Part shown: piece by piece, positions 16,954 to 29,506 of the stretch | Numbering within the stretch: position 1 is the stretch's first letter | Layout of the letters: each line of letters begins with the position of its first letter | NCBI RefSeq assembly: GCF_026072915.1 | Contig: NZ_AP025943.1 | Location: 1,364,001-1,428,000 of the forward strand | DNA length: 64,000 nucleotides | Origin: Akkermansia biwaensis | GTDB taxonomy: Bacteria > Verrucomicrobiota > Verrucomicrobiia > Verrucomicrobiales > Akkermansiaceae | Direction: 5' to 3' | Position numbers and translations under genes: made by a program | The notes under the pieces: generated by a model | The model's input: the letters and a program-made list of their open reading frames with translations, nothing else | Told to the model about the DNA's origin: nothing | The model's database searches: none

Positions 16954-19044
16954 ATGTCTAACGAATACATCAACAGAGAACTTTCCTGGCTGGAATTCAA
17001 CCAGCGCGTGCTGGACCAGGCCGTGCGGACGGACCTTCCTCTTCTGGAACGGCTCAAGTTTCTGGCCATTACCGCCTCCAACCTGGACGAATTTTTCATG
17101 GTGCGCGTGGGCGGCCTCCAAATGCTCAGGCATTCCGGTTCCCGCGTGAAGGACATTTCCGGAATGACTCCGACCCGCCAGTTGAAAGCCATCCGTACTC
17201 GTGTGGGGCGCATGATTGAGGACCAGTACCGGCTTTTCCATGAGGAAATCCTGCCGTGGATGGAAGTCAACGGCATTAATCCCCTGGCTCTGGAAGACCT
17301 CAGCACCTCCCAGAAACTGACGCTGGAACAATATTTCAACAACCAGATTTTCCCCCTCCTGACGCCGCTGGACATGGATGCGCCGGAAGCGCCGGCCCTT
17401 CCGTCCCTCAAGCTCCTGATGGGGGTGGAATTGCGCGACAATGAGACCGGGGACGTACGCGTGAGCGTGGTAGCCCTCCCGGACGGCCTGCCGCGCCGCG
17501 TTCCCGTGCCCTCTGCGGAGACGGAGCGCTACGTGATGCTGGAAGACTTGGTGCGGGAATGCATAGGTTCCGTTTTCCCGGGAGAAACCGTTCTTTCCGC
17601 CGCCGTGTTCCGCGTCACGCGCAATGGAGATATCGCCGTGCAGGAGGAAGATGCGCTGGACCTGGCGGATGAAATGGAGGAAGTGCTTGTAGCCCGCAAA
17701 TTCTCCGAATGCGTGCGGCTGGAAATAGAATCTTCCGCTCCCGTTCCCCTTCATGACCGGATCATGCTGATCGTCGGCGCAGGCAAGGCGGAGACCTACG
17801 ATCTCAAGGGGCCTTTGATGCTTTCCGACTTCATGGAAATGGCCTTTGCCCCCGGCAATGACCAGCTCAAGGTGGAGCAATGGTCTCCGCAGCCGTCGCC
17901 CGCGGTGGATCCCGCCGTCAGCATTTTTGAGAACATCGCCAATGGGGACATTCTGCTCAACCATCCTTATGAAAGTTTTGAGCCGGTTCTGCGTCTGGTG
18001 GAGGAAGCGGCGGAAGATCCGGACGTCATCGCCATCAAGCAGGTGCTGTACCGTACCGCCAGGAATTCCCGGATCGTGGCCGCACTGAAAAAGGCGGCGG
18101 AGAGCGGCAAGCAGGTGACGGCGCTGGTGGAATTGAAGGCCAGGTTCGACGAAGCGCGCAATCTGGAAAAGGCAGAGGAACTCCAGCGCTCCGGCGTGCA
18201 GGTGGTTTATGGCGTCAAGGGGCTGAAAACCCATGCAAAAATCTGCCTGGTCGTACGCAGAGAACAGGGCATGCTGCGCCGCTATTGCCATTTCGGCACG
18301 GGAAATTACAATGAAGTCACGGCCAAGATTTACACGGATATTTCCTACCTCACCTGCGATGACCAGCTCGGGGCGGACGCCTCCCAGTTCTTCAATTCCG
18401 TGACGGGCCGCACCAAGCTCATGCGGTTCCGCAAGCTGTACCCCTCTCCGGCGCTGATGAAGGCCCGTCTCATTGAGCTGATTGAGGGGGAGGCGGAGCG
18501 TGCCCGGCAGGGTGAGCCCGCACGCATTTCCGCCAAGATGAACAGCCTTCAGGATGTGGAAATCATTGACGCCCTGTATAGGGCCGCCGATGCCGGAGTG
18601 GACATTGAACTGAACGTGCGCGGCATCTGCTGCCTGAAAACGGGGCCGCGTCCCAACGGGAAAGTCATTCGCGTCGTCAGCATTGTGGACCGTTATCTGG
18701 AACATGCCCGCATTTTCTTCTTCCACCACGGTGGCAATCATCAGCTCTTCATCGCCAGCGCGGATTGGATGACCCGCAATCTGGATAAGAGGGTGGAACT
18801 CATGGTCCCGGTGATCAACGGCAGGCTGGCGCGGCGGCTCAAGTCCATTCTGGATGCGTGCTTTAGGGATAACGTGCAGGCGTGCAACATTCTGCCGGAC
18901 GGCTCTTCCGAGCACGTTGTGCGCAAAAAGGGCCAGAAGGCCTTCCGCCTGCAGCAGTACCTGACCAAGGAGGCGCGTCGGCTTGCCAAGGATAAGGAGC
19001 GGGAGCGCCAGCAGATGCTGGAGCCGCACAAGCCGCATGAGTAG
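16954..19044 (+). CDS. ppk1: Polyphosphate kinase 1
   Basis: Transfers the gamma phosphate of ATP to polyphosphate, usually at the inner membrane. The 696 residues have the PPK1 order: N domain (INRELSWLEFNQRVLDQA), head domain, then two phospholipase-D-like catalytic domains. The autophosphorylated histidine is in LKTHAKICLV; HFGTGNYNE and the second histidine region FHHGGNHQLFIASADWM are intact. It probably forms an operon with the preceding Ppx-like gene. A porin that may be phosphate-related follows 325 bp later. Confidence 0.95.
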   Translation: MSNEYINRELSWLEFNQRVLDQAVRTDLPLLERLKFLAITASNLDEFFMVRVGGLQMLRHSGSRVKDISGMTPTRQLKAIRTRVGRMIEDQYRLFHEEILPWMEVNGINPLALEDLSTSQKLTLEQYFNNQIFPLLTPLDMDAPEAPALPSLKLLMGVELRDNETGDVRVSVVALPDGLPRRVPVPSAETERYVMLEDLVRECIGSVFPGETVLSAAVFRVTRNGDIAVQEEDALDLADEMEEVLVARKFSECVRLEIESSAPVPLHDRIMLIVGAGKAETYDLKGPLMLSDFMEMAFAPGNDQLKVEQWSPQPSPAVDPAVSIFENIANGDILLNHPYESFEPVLRLVEEAAEDPDVIAIKQVLYRTARNSRIVAALKKAAESGKQVTALVELKARFDEARNLEKAEELQRSGVQVVYGVKGLKTHAKICLVVRREQGMLRRYCHFGTGNYNEVTAKIYTDISYLTCDDQLGADASQFFNSVTGRTKLMRFRKLYPSPALMKARLIELIEGEAERARQGEPARISAKMNSLQDVEIIDALYRAADAGVDIELNVRGICCLKTGPRPNGKVIRVVSIVDRYLEHARIFFFHHGGNHQLFIASADWMTRNLDKRVELMVPVINGRLARRLKSILDACFRDNVQACNILPDGSSEHVVRKKGQKAFRLQQYLTKEARRLAKDKERERQQMLEPHKPHE

Positions 19045-19368
19045 CGGATGATTCTACGCGTTTCGCAAGAGCTGGGAGCGGGGAAGCGTGCTTGCCTTGT
19101 TTCCGTCTGTTTGCAGGTACACGGGAGCCGGCATGATTTTTTTCTTTTTTTGATAATGAGTATGTTGGATATATCCGGCCTTGATGCCGCCCCGTTGGAG
19201 AATGTCCGTCTCCGCCTCCGTAAGACCGTGCCTGCCGGGTGATTTTCTCCTTCCTGATGGCAGGGCGGAAATGGAGAATTTTGTCCGGATTTCTCAGGCC
19301 GGGAGGTCTGGCATCCTCCGGCATGCGTTCAACAGGAAAAGGGCGCGGATGTGTCTTCTTAGGAAGAC
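19045..19368. other. Intergenic region between ppk1 and the porin gene
   Basis: 324 bp with no convincing gene. It has a pyrimidine-rich stretch (TTTTTTTCTTTTTTTGATAATG, about 19138-19158) that could hold a -10 (GATAAT), but I see no matching -35, no Pho-box-like repeats and no clear terminator. Confidence 0.4.
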
Positions 19369-20664
19369 ATGTGTACCCGCATCTTCTGTTTTCTTCTTGC
19401 GGGCCTGGTTCTGGGGCCTGTTTCCGCAAAGGCCGACGGCTCCGCCTGGAAAGCTTCCGGCCCTGCGGGGCCGGGTGCTGCCGTGAAGGCTCCCGAGCAT
19501 CCGGCGGAGGACGGGCTTTATGCTCGGTTGAAGGAGATGCCCTATCTTTACAAGAACAAGGATTCGGAATTTCTGAACCAGTTCAAGCTTCTGCTGACCG
19601 GGCAGTATCAGGCGGCGTGGGTGGTTCCGTCCGGAGCCAACAAATTCCGGAAGGGCTCCGGCGGCCATGAGGATGAGTGGCGGCGCCTTCAGATCGGCTT
19701 TGAAGCCGTTTTCCTGAAAAACCGCCTGACTCTGCACAGTCTGACCAACATGGGGGAGACGGACGGCATGTACAAACTGGAAAATGGCCGGTGGAGCCGG
19801 ACAAAGACGGACTGGAGCATCTTTGAACTTTATCTCAAGTACAAGGTCAACCCTTCATTTTTCGTGCGCACCGGAAAAATCACGACGAAGATGATGACCG
19901 AGTTCCGGGAGACGGCCAGCGAAATCAAGACTCTGGAACGTTCGGACCTTGTCAACCAGCTCGGCAGCATTTCCAACTGGGGCGTCGTGCTGGAAAATCC
20001 GCGGCAGGATGTTCCCGTGGGGTGGGAAGCGGCTGTTTTCCTGAATGACACCAGTACCAGCCTGGCTCATGAAATCCAGTTCAATACGGAGGACAGCGCC
20101 TTTGCGAAAGCCTCCGTCCATATGGATGCCCGTGGCTTTCTGCCGGGGGAGAAAAGCCGTGTCTGGCTGACTTATGCGCATAATTTCACCCATTACGCGG
20201 GACGCGCCCTGCCGGAAGACTCCTACTATTCGGGGCTGGGGGCCAGGGATGTGGTGACGATGGACTGGGTAATGTCCCAGGGGAAGTTTTCCATGGTGAC
20301 GGAGCTGATGTCCGGATTCCGCGTGGTAGGGGATGCCTACGGAGAGAATGTTTACGGGCTTGTCCTTCTGCCTTCCTACAGGTTTTCCCCCCATCTGGAG
20401 GGCATCTTCCGGTATCAGCTTTCCCATGGAAGGGATGCGGTCAAAATGTTCGCCCGTTACGTTCCCGCCGTGACAACCTACCCCAAATGGGTGAGTACGA
20501 TGAACTCGTTTTACTTTGGGTTGAATTATTATGTGTTCCCGAAAGACCCGGACATGCTGAAATTCATGGTGGGCGGCGAATACACCGCTACCAGCGGCGC
20601 GCGCGGCGGAGCCAAATGTTTCAACGGCTGGACCTGGTTCACCGCCGTCCGTTTTCATTTCTGA
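19369..20664 (+). CDS. Outer-membrane porin, possibly phosphate-selective (OprO/OprP-like)
   Basis: A 431-residue exported protein: signal peptide (residues 1-22, ending SAKA) followed by repeated alternating beta strands and a terminal Phe (AVRFHF), the usual beta-barrel assembly signal. Segments such as FFVRTGKITTKMM and WEAAVFLND resemble the phosphate-selective porin O/P group. The place after ppk1 supports anion or phosphate uptake, but this is inference. The start has AGGA a few bases upstream. A general sugar or peptide porin is the alternative. Confidence 0.65.
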   Translation: MCTRIFCFLLAGLVLGPVSAKADGSAWKASGPAGPGAAVKAPEHPAEDGLYARLKEMPYLYKNKDSEFLNQFKLLLTGQYQAAWVVPSGANKFRKGSGGHEDEWRRLQIGFEAVFLKNRLTLHSLTNMGETDGMYKLENGRWSRTKTDWSIFELYLKYKVNPSFFVRTGKITTKMMTEFRETASEIKTLERSDLVNQLGSISNWGVVLENPRQDVPVGWEAAVFLNDTSTSLAHEIQFNTEDSAFAKASVHMDARGFLPGEKSRVWLTYAHNFTHYAGRALPEDSYYSGLGARDVVTMDWVMSQGKFSMVTELMSGFRVVGDAYGENVYGLVLLPSYRFSPHLEGIFRYQLSHGRDAVKMFARYVPAVTTYPKWVSTMNSFYFGLNYYVFPKDPDMLKFMVGGEYTATSGARGGAKCFNGWTWFTAVRFHF

Positions 20665-20789
20665 ACGGGATGGCCTTCCTCCTTCTCCATGAAGTTGGAT
20701 TACGGACAGCCTGCAGCGGAATCCGGGATGCATTTGTAACAAACAACTTGTCATGTGGGGCTTTATGTGTTAACGGGATTGGACTGTAA

Positions 20790-24551
<3,762 letters not shown>

Positions 24552-24595
24552 AGAAAAATGATGGAGCGTGTTCCGTACATCCCATACATGCCCGA

Positions 24596-25681
24596 TCATG
24601 CCCTGCCGTTTTCAAAAGCGTGCAGCAGGCGTTTCAACAAGCGGATTCTTTTCTGGCGTTTGCGGAAATTCTTTCCGAAGGAGAAGGGAAGGTGCCATTG
24701 GTTGTAGCGGAGCTGCTTGCGCGTCCAGCGTGTGAATTCATCCAGCAAATTCTTTACGTAGGGCTGGTGGGAAGGGGTTTCCATGGCCGCTTCCCACCAG
24801 ACATTCGTGGACATAAGGTATTCTTCCGTCTTTTCAGGCTGAAGCCAGGGTTTTTTGGAGCCGATCATATGAAAGAGCTTCCATGAGCGGTTGGCGTAAA
24901 TCGTGGAAATGCCGGAGAATTCCGTTCCCTCCGCTGCGGCTTCCAGGCCGTCTTTTTTCAGTTCAAACTGGAAGTGATAATTCCATTCAACGGGGAGAGG
25001 GGATATCCGGTCGTGAAACACGATGTTCAGGGCGTCCTGGTCCGGATGCTCCAGTTGTTCGTTGTATTCTTCAATCACCTGAAGGAGGCGCGGTTCCGCA
25101 TTTTCCGCCCGTATCAGGGCCAGATCCAGAACCAAAACGCCCGAGTTGAAGTAATGGCGGGGATTGCTCAGGCCGAGCGGTTCCAGTTTTCTGAGCTGGA
25201 GGCGCGGATAGCCTGCAATCAGGCTGCTCAGTACAGATACGTCCCGAACGGCACCCAGAGGATTTCCGCCGAGGTCGGCATCATAAAGTTCCGCTACATC
25301 CGCATAGATGACCGTATCCGCATCCAGATACACTATTCGGTTGTGAGAGGGCAAAAGGCTGGCGGCCAGCAGACGTGCATATGCCAGGGAAGAGAAGCGT
25401 TTGACGTCCCGGTGGTCCAGCACAGCCGCCAGTTTGTCCGGCATCGTGCTGAAGTGCAGGAGCACATGAGGGTATGCGGCAACGGCTTTACGCAATTCCT
25501 GTATGTTTTCTCCGGTCAGGCCGTCGTGGACGATCCAGATTTCATAGCTCCGGTCCGGATTGGCATGGGCGCACAGGGAGTGAAGGGTGACGGCCAGGCA
25601 GACGGTCCATGGTGCAGTAACGGCAAACATGACAGCAACGGCAGCCTGTCCGTGCGGGGAATGGATTGATGTAGATTGCAT
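24596..25681 (-). CDS. Family 8 glycosyltransferase (first of a tandem pair)
   Basis: A 361-residue GT8 enzyme related to lipopolysaccharide glucosyl/galactosyltransferases, transferring a sugar from UDP-sugar on the cytoplasmic side. Visible are the AVTLHSLCAHANP block near the N terminus, the metal-binding DAD motif in YLDADTVIYADVAELYD (about residue 118), and HYFNSGVLVLDL. The second metal motif (GSKKPW) resembles the family HxxGxxKPW. It is a paralogue of the gene just upstream, 35 bp away. The gene order suggests an LPS or capsule modification pair. Confidence 0.85.
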   Translation of the reverse strand: MQSTSIHSPHGQAAVAVMFAVTAPWTVCLAVTLHSLCAHANPDRSYEIWIVHDGLTGENIQELRKAVAAYPHVLLHFSTMPDKLAAVLDHRDVKRFSSLAYARLLAASLLPSHNRIVYLDADTVIYADVAELYDADLGGNPLGAVRDVSVLSSLIAGYPRLQLRKLEPLGLSNPRHYFNSGVLVLDLALIRAENAEPRLLQVIEEYNEQLEHPDQDALNIVFHDRISPLPVEWNYHFQFELKKDGLEAAAEGTEFSGISTIYANRSWKLFHMIGSKKPWLQPEKTEEYLMSTNVWWEAAMETPSHQPYVKNLLDEFTRWTRKQLRYNQWHLPFSFGKNFRKRQKRIRLLKRLLHAFENGRA

Positions 25682-25716
25682 AAGGGTAAAAAATGGAAAT
25701 TTTTGAAAATATAGTA

Positions 25717-26805
25717 TTATTGCCAGCTGCCGTCAAAGACAGCCAGCAGTCTTTGAAGACCTTTGATCTTTATCCGGCGTTTCCGGAAGACTTTGGGGGA
25801 GGAGATGAGCAGCCTCCATTGGTGGCGGTGCATCCGGGAACGGATGGGGCATGTGAATTCCCGGTAGAGGGAACGCAGTTCGGCGTGGAATGCGGGAGTC
25901 CGGCGGGCGGCCGGCCACCAGAGGGAGAGGTAGAGGCGGTGGTAAGTCTTTCCCATGTCCGGCGGAAGCCAGGGCTTGTAGTCGCCGACCAGATGGAACA
26001 GCTTCCATGAACGGTTGTTGAACAGAGCCTGCACTTTCTCGAATTCGGTTCCGGTGATGAGAGCCTGCATTCCTTTGTGGTGCAGTTCGAATTGGAAGTG
26101 GTAATTCCACTCTACGGGCAGGGGCATTATGCTGCCGTGAAAGGCGATGTTCAAAATGTCCTGATCCCCGTACGGAAAAGAATCCGGGCGGGAGCGGAGT
26201 ATCCGGAAAAGAGTATTTTCCATGTCTTTTTGCCGCATTTGACGGAGATCCATGACCATTACTCCTGTATTGCAGTACAGCAGCGGGAAAGTTACGCCCG
26301 TGCCAGCCAGGCATTCCAGATGGGGCGCGAGCCTTCCCGTGCAGATGCTCTGCAGGGCGGCGCAATCCCGGACGGCGGCTATTGGCTTCCCCTGAAGTTC
26401 GGTATCGTAAAGTTCAGCCACGTCTCCGTTCAGCAGGATGTCTGCATCCAGATACAGGAGCCGGTCATACTGGGGAAACAGGCCGGCAGCCAGAAGGCGG
26501 ACGTAGGACAGGGAGGAAAATCGGCCGCAATCCCTGTTCTGGAGGGATTGGAACAGTTTTTCCGGGAGCGTGGCAAAATGAATTGATATATGGGGATGGC
26601 CGGAGATGGCCTTGTGCAGTTCCTTCATTTCTGAAGCTCTCAAGCCGTCATGAACGATCTGGATTTCATAAAGGCGGCGGGGATTGGAATGAAGGCAGAG
26701 AGAATAAAGGGTCACCGCCAAAGGAACAAGCCAGGAGGAAGTGACGGCAAACATGACGGGAACGGGATGCCCCTTTTTCTGGCAAGGAGAAGATGAAGTC
26801 GGCAT
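25717..26805 (-). CDS. Family 8 glycosyltransferase (second of a tandem pair)
   Basis: A 362-residue GT8 enzyme similar throughout to its neighbour at 24596-25681. It has AVTLYSLCLHSNP, the DAD motif in YLDADILLNGDVAELYD, LYCNTGVMVMDL, and LVGDYKPW near the end. Both members keep the metal-binding acid residues and look active. Its start faces the intergenic element at 27039-27225, from which a minus-strand promoter points toward this gene. Confidence 0.85.
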   Translation of the reverse strand: MPTSSSPCQKKGHPVPVMFAVTSSWLVPLAVTLYSLCLHSNPRRLYEIQIVHDGLRASEMKELHKAISGHPHISIHFATLPEKLFQSLQNRDCGRFSSLSYVRLLAAGLFPQYDRLLYLDADILLNGDVAELYDTELQGKPIAAVRDCAALQSICTGRLAPHLECLAGTGVTFPLLYCNTGVMVMDLRQMRQKDMENTLFRILRSRPDSFPYGDQDILNIAFHGSIMPLPVEWNYHFQFELHHKGMQALITGTEFEKVQALFNNRSWKLFHLVGDYKPWLPPDMGKTYHRLYLSLWWPAARRTPAFHAELRSLYREFTCPIRSRMHRHQWRLLISSPKVFRKRRIKIKGLQRLLAVFDGSWQ

Positions 26806-27038
26806 GGGCTGGATTTCAACAGGAAGCGAAAAATGGGCGGAATGAGGAGAGGTTCCGTTGCCTGTGAAGAATCCTTATGCAGGGAATGGTGGAAGAAGGA
26901 AGTTTCAGTTTCATGATGAGGATGAATCCCGGTGCGCTGGGGAGGAAGCGTAAAAACACGTCTGCAACTGCTTTTTCCGTTATTCACAGCATAGGACAAC
27001 TTCTGCGGCAAAAACGCTCATGATACGGAATTAATCAT
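26806..27038. other. Leader region upstream of the GT8 pair
   Basis: 233 bp between the GT8 gene start and the inverted-repeat element. It holds no gene that I can support. If the minus-strand promoter at 27034-27061 is real, this is a 5' untranslated leader of about 220 nt. Confidence 0.4.
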
Positions 27039-27061
27039 ACGGATTAGAAATCCGAAGTCAA
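27034..27061 (-). promoter_or_regulatory. Predicted promoter toward the GT8 pair, straddling the inverted repeat
   Basis: On the minus strand TTGACT (27056-27061) and TATGAT (27034-27039) are separated by 16 bp, five of six matches to each sigma-70 box. The -35 box lies inside the repeat-bounded segment and the -10 box just outside, with the repeat itself as the spacer. Inversion of the segment would separate the two boxes. Confidence 0.55.
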
Positions 27062-27225
27062 ACCAAACAGCCGGGCTGAAAAGGGCATACACACTGCCAG
27101 AGGCACATTCCTGAAAAAAGATTTTCCTAGGAGCTTCTTTCCAGAATTTAACATAATTGTTTTATTAACAACTGGTAATCAACCTTGGGAAAAATCGAAA
27201 ACAACCTTCCGAATTTCTAATCCGT
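27039..27225. repeat. Inverted-repeat-bounded element 1 (candidate invertible promoter)
   Basis: The left end ACGGATTAGAAAT (27039-27051) is repeated in inverse orientation as ATTTCTAATCCGT (27213-27225); beyond the 13 perfect bases a further CG matches. From the outer C to the outer G is 185 bp. The interior is AT-rich toward the right (TAACATAATTGTTTTATTAAC). The same repeat bounds a 184-bp element at 37922-38107 whose interior is unrelated. The element lies between divergent GT8 and GT2 genes. Confidence 0.7.
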
Positions 27226-27244
27226 TACATGAGGATTGCATTGC

Positions 27245-28330
27245 ATGGCGGTAAGCGTATCCATCATTGTCCCTTGTTATAATGTAGCTCCTTATGTGGA
27301 TGCCTGCATGGACAGCCTGGTGCGTCAGACTCTCCGGGATATTGAAATTATTTGTGTGAACGACGGGTCCACGGACGGTACCCCGGTCTTGCTGCACGCC
27401 TGGGAGGAACGGGACAGCCGCGTGCGGGTAATTGACCGGGAAAACGGTGGCCTTTCCGTGGCCCGTAATACCGGCATGGAGTTGGCGTCCGGGGAATACA
27501 TCGGCTTTGTGGACCCGGACGACTACGTGGAACATTCCATGTATGCCCGTCTGCTGGAAGAAGCCCGCAGGCATGATGCGGAGATCACCGGATGTGGTTA
27601 TACTGGTTTTTCCGATGGCGATGGAATGGTACTGGAGGAATGGTGCTGGACTCCGGTTGCCGGAGTGGAAGAAAAATTGCAGTCAAGTGTGTTTCATGAG
27701 GATTCCGTTTGGAAGAGGATGGGCGTTTTAGCTTGGAACAAACTGTACAAAAAAGAATTTCTGGACAAATACGGCCTTCGTTTTGAGCCTTCTTTCAGAA
27801 AGGGGGAGGATGATGTATTTTATCTGATGCTGCTTGCACATGCAAACCGTTTGGCTGTGATACCGGACCGGCTTTACTGGTACCGCAAGCAGAGGGAGGG
27901 CGCCATTTCACGTGCGTGGGAAGAATGTGGCTGCCCTTGCACGCTGGATGTGGAGCGCCTGGTCCATGCAACGGTTTATTGGAAGAAAGTCGGCTGGCTG
28001 GATTCCGGGTTGGAGAGAGGATGGGTGTTGCATGCCTTGTGGTATTATCTTTTGAAACGCCTGGTGCCTGCGCACAAGCCGCTTCCACATTTAAGTGGGG
28101 AGGAATGGGAATGGCTGCACGGCAAGTGCCAGGAGTGGTTTTCTTTGGTGGGGAATGTGGAAAGGCTCGGAAAGCTGGATAAATGGGAAACTTCCTTCTG
28201 CCATTTGCTGGGCTGTCCCGCGGAACATCCCGGCTGGATGGCCCGTATCCGATGGAAACTTCTTTCCCACCGCCGCGGTCGCCGGGGCCGCTATTATACC
28301 CTGAGGATGTTTTTAACTGCCCATAAATGA
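27245..28330 (+). CDS. Family 2 glycosyltransferase (first of three)
   Basis: A 361-residue GT2 enzyme with the GT-A fold at the N terminus: VSIIVPCYNVAPYVDACMDS, NDGSTDGTP for nucleotide binding, ARNTGMELASGEYIGFVDPDDY with the DxD-type metal motif, and a C-terminal helical region with paired basic residues (HRRGRRGRYY). It would add a sugar from a nucleotide donor to a surface glycan. It starts 20 bp after the inverted-repeat element. The first ATG at 27245 is preferred; GAGG lies 10 bp upstream. Confidence 0.88.
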   Translation: MAVSVSIIVPCYNVAPYVDACMDSLVRQTLRDIEIICVNDGSTDGTPVLLHAWEERDSRVRVIDRENGGLSVARNTGMELASGEYIGFVDPDDYVEHSMYARLLEEARRHDAEITGCGYTGFSDGDGMVLEEWCWTPVAGVEEKLQSSVFHEDSVWKRMGVLAWNKLYKKEFLDKYGLRFEPSFRKGEDDVFYLMLLAHANRLAVIPDRLYWYRKQREGAISRAWEECGCPCTLDVERLVHATVYWKKVGWLDSGLERGWVLHALWYYLLKRLVPAHKPLPHLSGEEWEWLHGKCQEWFSLVGNVERLGKLDKWETSFCHLLGCPAEHPGWMARIRWKLLSHRRGRRGRYYTLRMFLTAHK

Positions 28331-28351
28331 AACAATTATCTTTTTACATTC

Positions 28352-29506
28352 ATGACTGTTGCCGTATCCATTATCGTTCCCTGTTATAATGTAGCTCCGT
28401 ATCTGGATGCCTGCCTTGACAGTTTAGTGAACCAGACCATGCCGGATATTGAAATTATCTGCGTGAACGACGGTTCTACGGATGATACCCCGGCCCTTTT
28501 AAGTGCATGGGCGGGGCGGGACAGCCGCGTGCGGGTCATTGACCGTGAAAACGGGGGACAGGGCGCGGCCCGCAACACCGGCATGGATGTGGCCGAAGGG
28601 GAATATATCGGCTTTGCAGATCCGGACGACTATGTAGAGCATTCCATGTATGCACGCCTGCTGGAAGAGGCCCGCAGGCATGATACGGACATCACGGCGT
28701 GCGGCTATACCGGTTTTTCCGACCATGATGGGGAATTGCTGGAAAAATGGAGCCGGTCTCCGGCCGCCGGAGTGGAGGAAAACGTGAAATCCAGTTCATT
28801 CCATCTGAACGCCCTCTGGATGCGGACGGATGTCGTCGTCTGGAACAAGTTGTACAGGAAAGACTTTTTAAACAGGCACCATCTCCGGTTTGAAACCTCA
28901 TTCCGGGCCGCGGAGGATGATGTTTTTTGCCTGATGCTGCTGCCGCATGCAACTCGCGTAGCTGTGATTCCGGACCGCCTGTACTGGTACCGCAGGCAGC
29001 GGGAAGGTTCCATTTCCTCCTCGTGGGACGAGCGGGGAGCCCCTTTCATGATTGCTGTGGAACGGTTGATGCATGCGACGGAGTATTGGAAGAAGGTCGG
29101 CTGGCTGGATTCCGGGCTGGCTCAGGGCTGGGTTTCCCAGGCATTGCGGGTTTATTTGCTGGGCCATTTTCTGGCCCAGGATTATCCTTTGCCGCAGTTG
29201 AGTGAGGCGGAGTGGGCCTTGCTCCGCGCCAGATGCCGGAAGTGGTTTGCGATGGTGGGAAATATGGATGCTTTCCGGTCCCTGGGAAAATGGGATTTTG
29301 CCTTTTGCCGTTTGCTTGCCGCTCCGCCGGAAGGAGCCGGCTGGCTGTCACGCGCATTGTGGAAGTTCCTTTCCCGTTGCCGTGGGCGCCGCGGCCGTTA
29401 TTACGAAGTATGCTGGAGACTGTCTCTCCCGGAAGGGAGGGAAAAAACTGCGGCCCTGGAAATTGCTGCCGGTGAAGAGCATGAGGACCTGAATGATGAG
29501 AGTTGA
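28352..29506 (+). CDS. Family 2 glycosyltransferase (second of three)
   Basis: A 384-residue GT2 paralogue of the gene before it, starting 21 bp later. Shared blocks include VSIIVPCYNVAPYLDACLDS, NDGSTDDTP, AARNTGMDVAEGEYIGFADPDDYVEHS and SRCRGRRGRYY. The catalytic acid residues are intact. Near-identical DNA stretches with its neighbours make recombination between the copies possible. The C-terminal 20 residues are extra and acidic (AAGEEHEDLNDES) and overlap the next gene start. Confidence 0.88.
   Translation: MTVAVSIIVPCYNVAPYLDACLDSLVNQTMPDIEIICVNDGSTDDTPALLSAWAGRDSRVRVIDRENGGQGAARNTGMDVAEGEYIGFADPDDYVEHSMYARLLEEARRHDTDITACGYTGFSDHDGELLEKWSRSPAAGVEENVKSSSFHLNALWMRTDVVVWNKLYRKDFLNRHHLRFETSFRAAEDDVFCLMLLPHATRVAVIPDRLYWYRRQREGSISSSWDERGAPFMIAVERLMHATEYWKKVGWLDSGLAQGWVSQALRVYLLGHFLAQDYPLPQLSEAEWALLRARCRKWFAMVGNMDAFRSLGKWDFAFCRLLAAPPEGAGWLSRALWKFLSRCRGRRGRYYEVCWRLSLPEGREKTAALEIAAGEEHEDLNDES

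Noticed and set aside
15400-19038. A 1,212-residue open frame on the minus strand opposite ppx and ppk1
   Set aside because: It is rich in His, Gly, Gln and Arg, shows no domain, and lies exactly over two well-recognised genes in the other direction; it is a by-product of GC-rich codon use.
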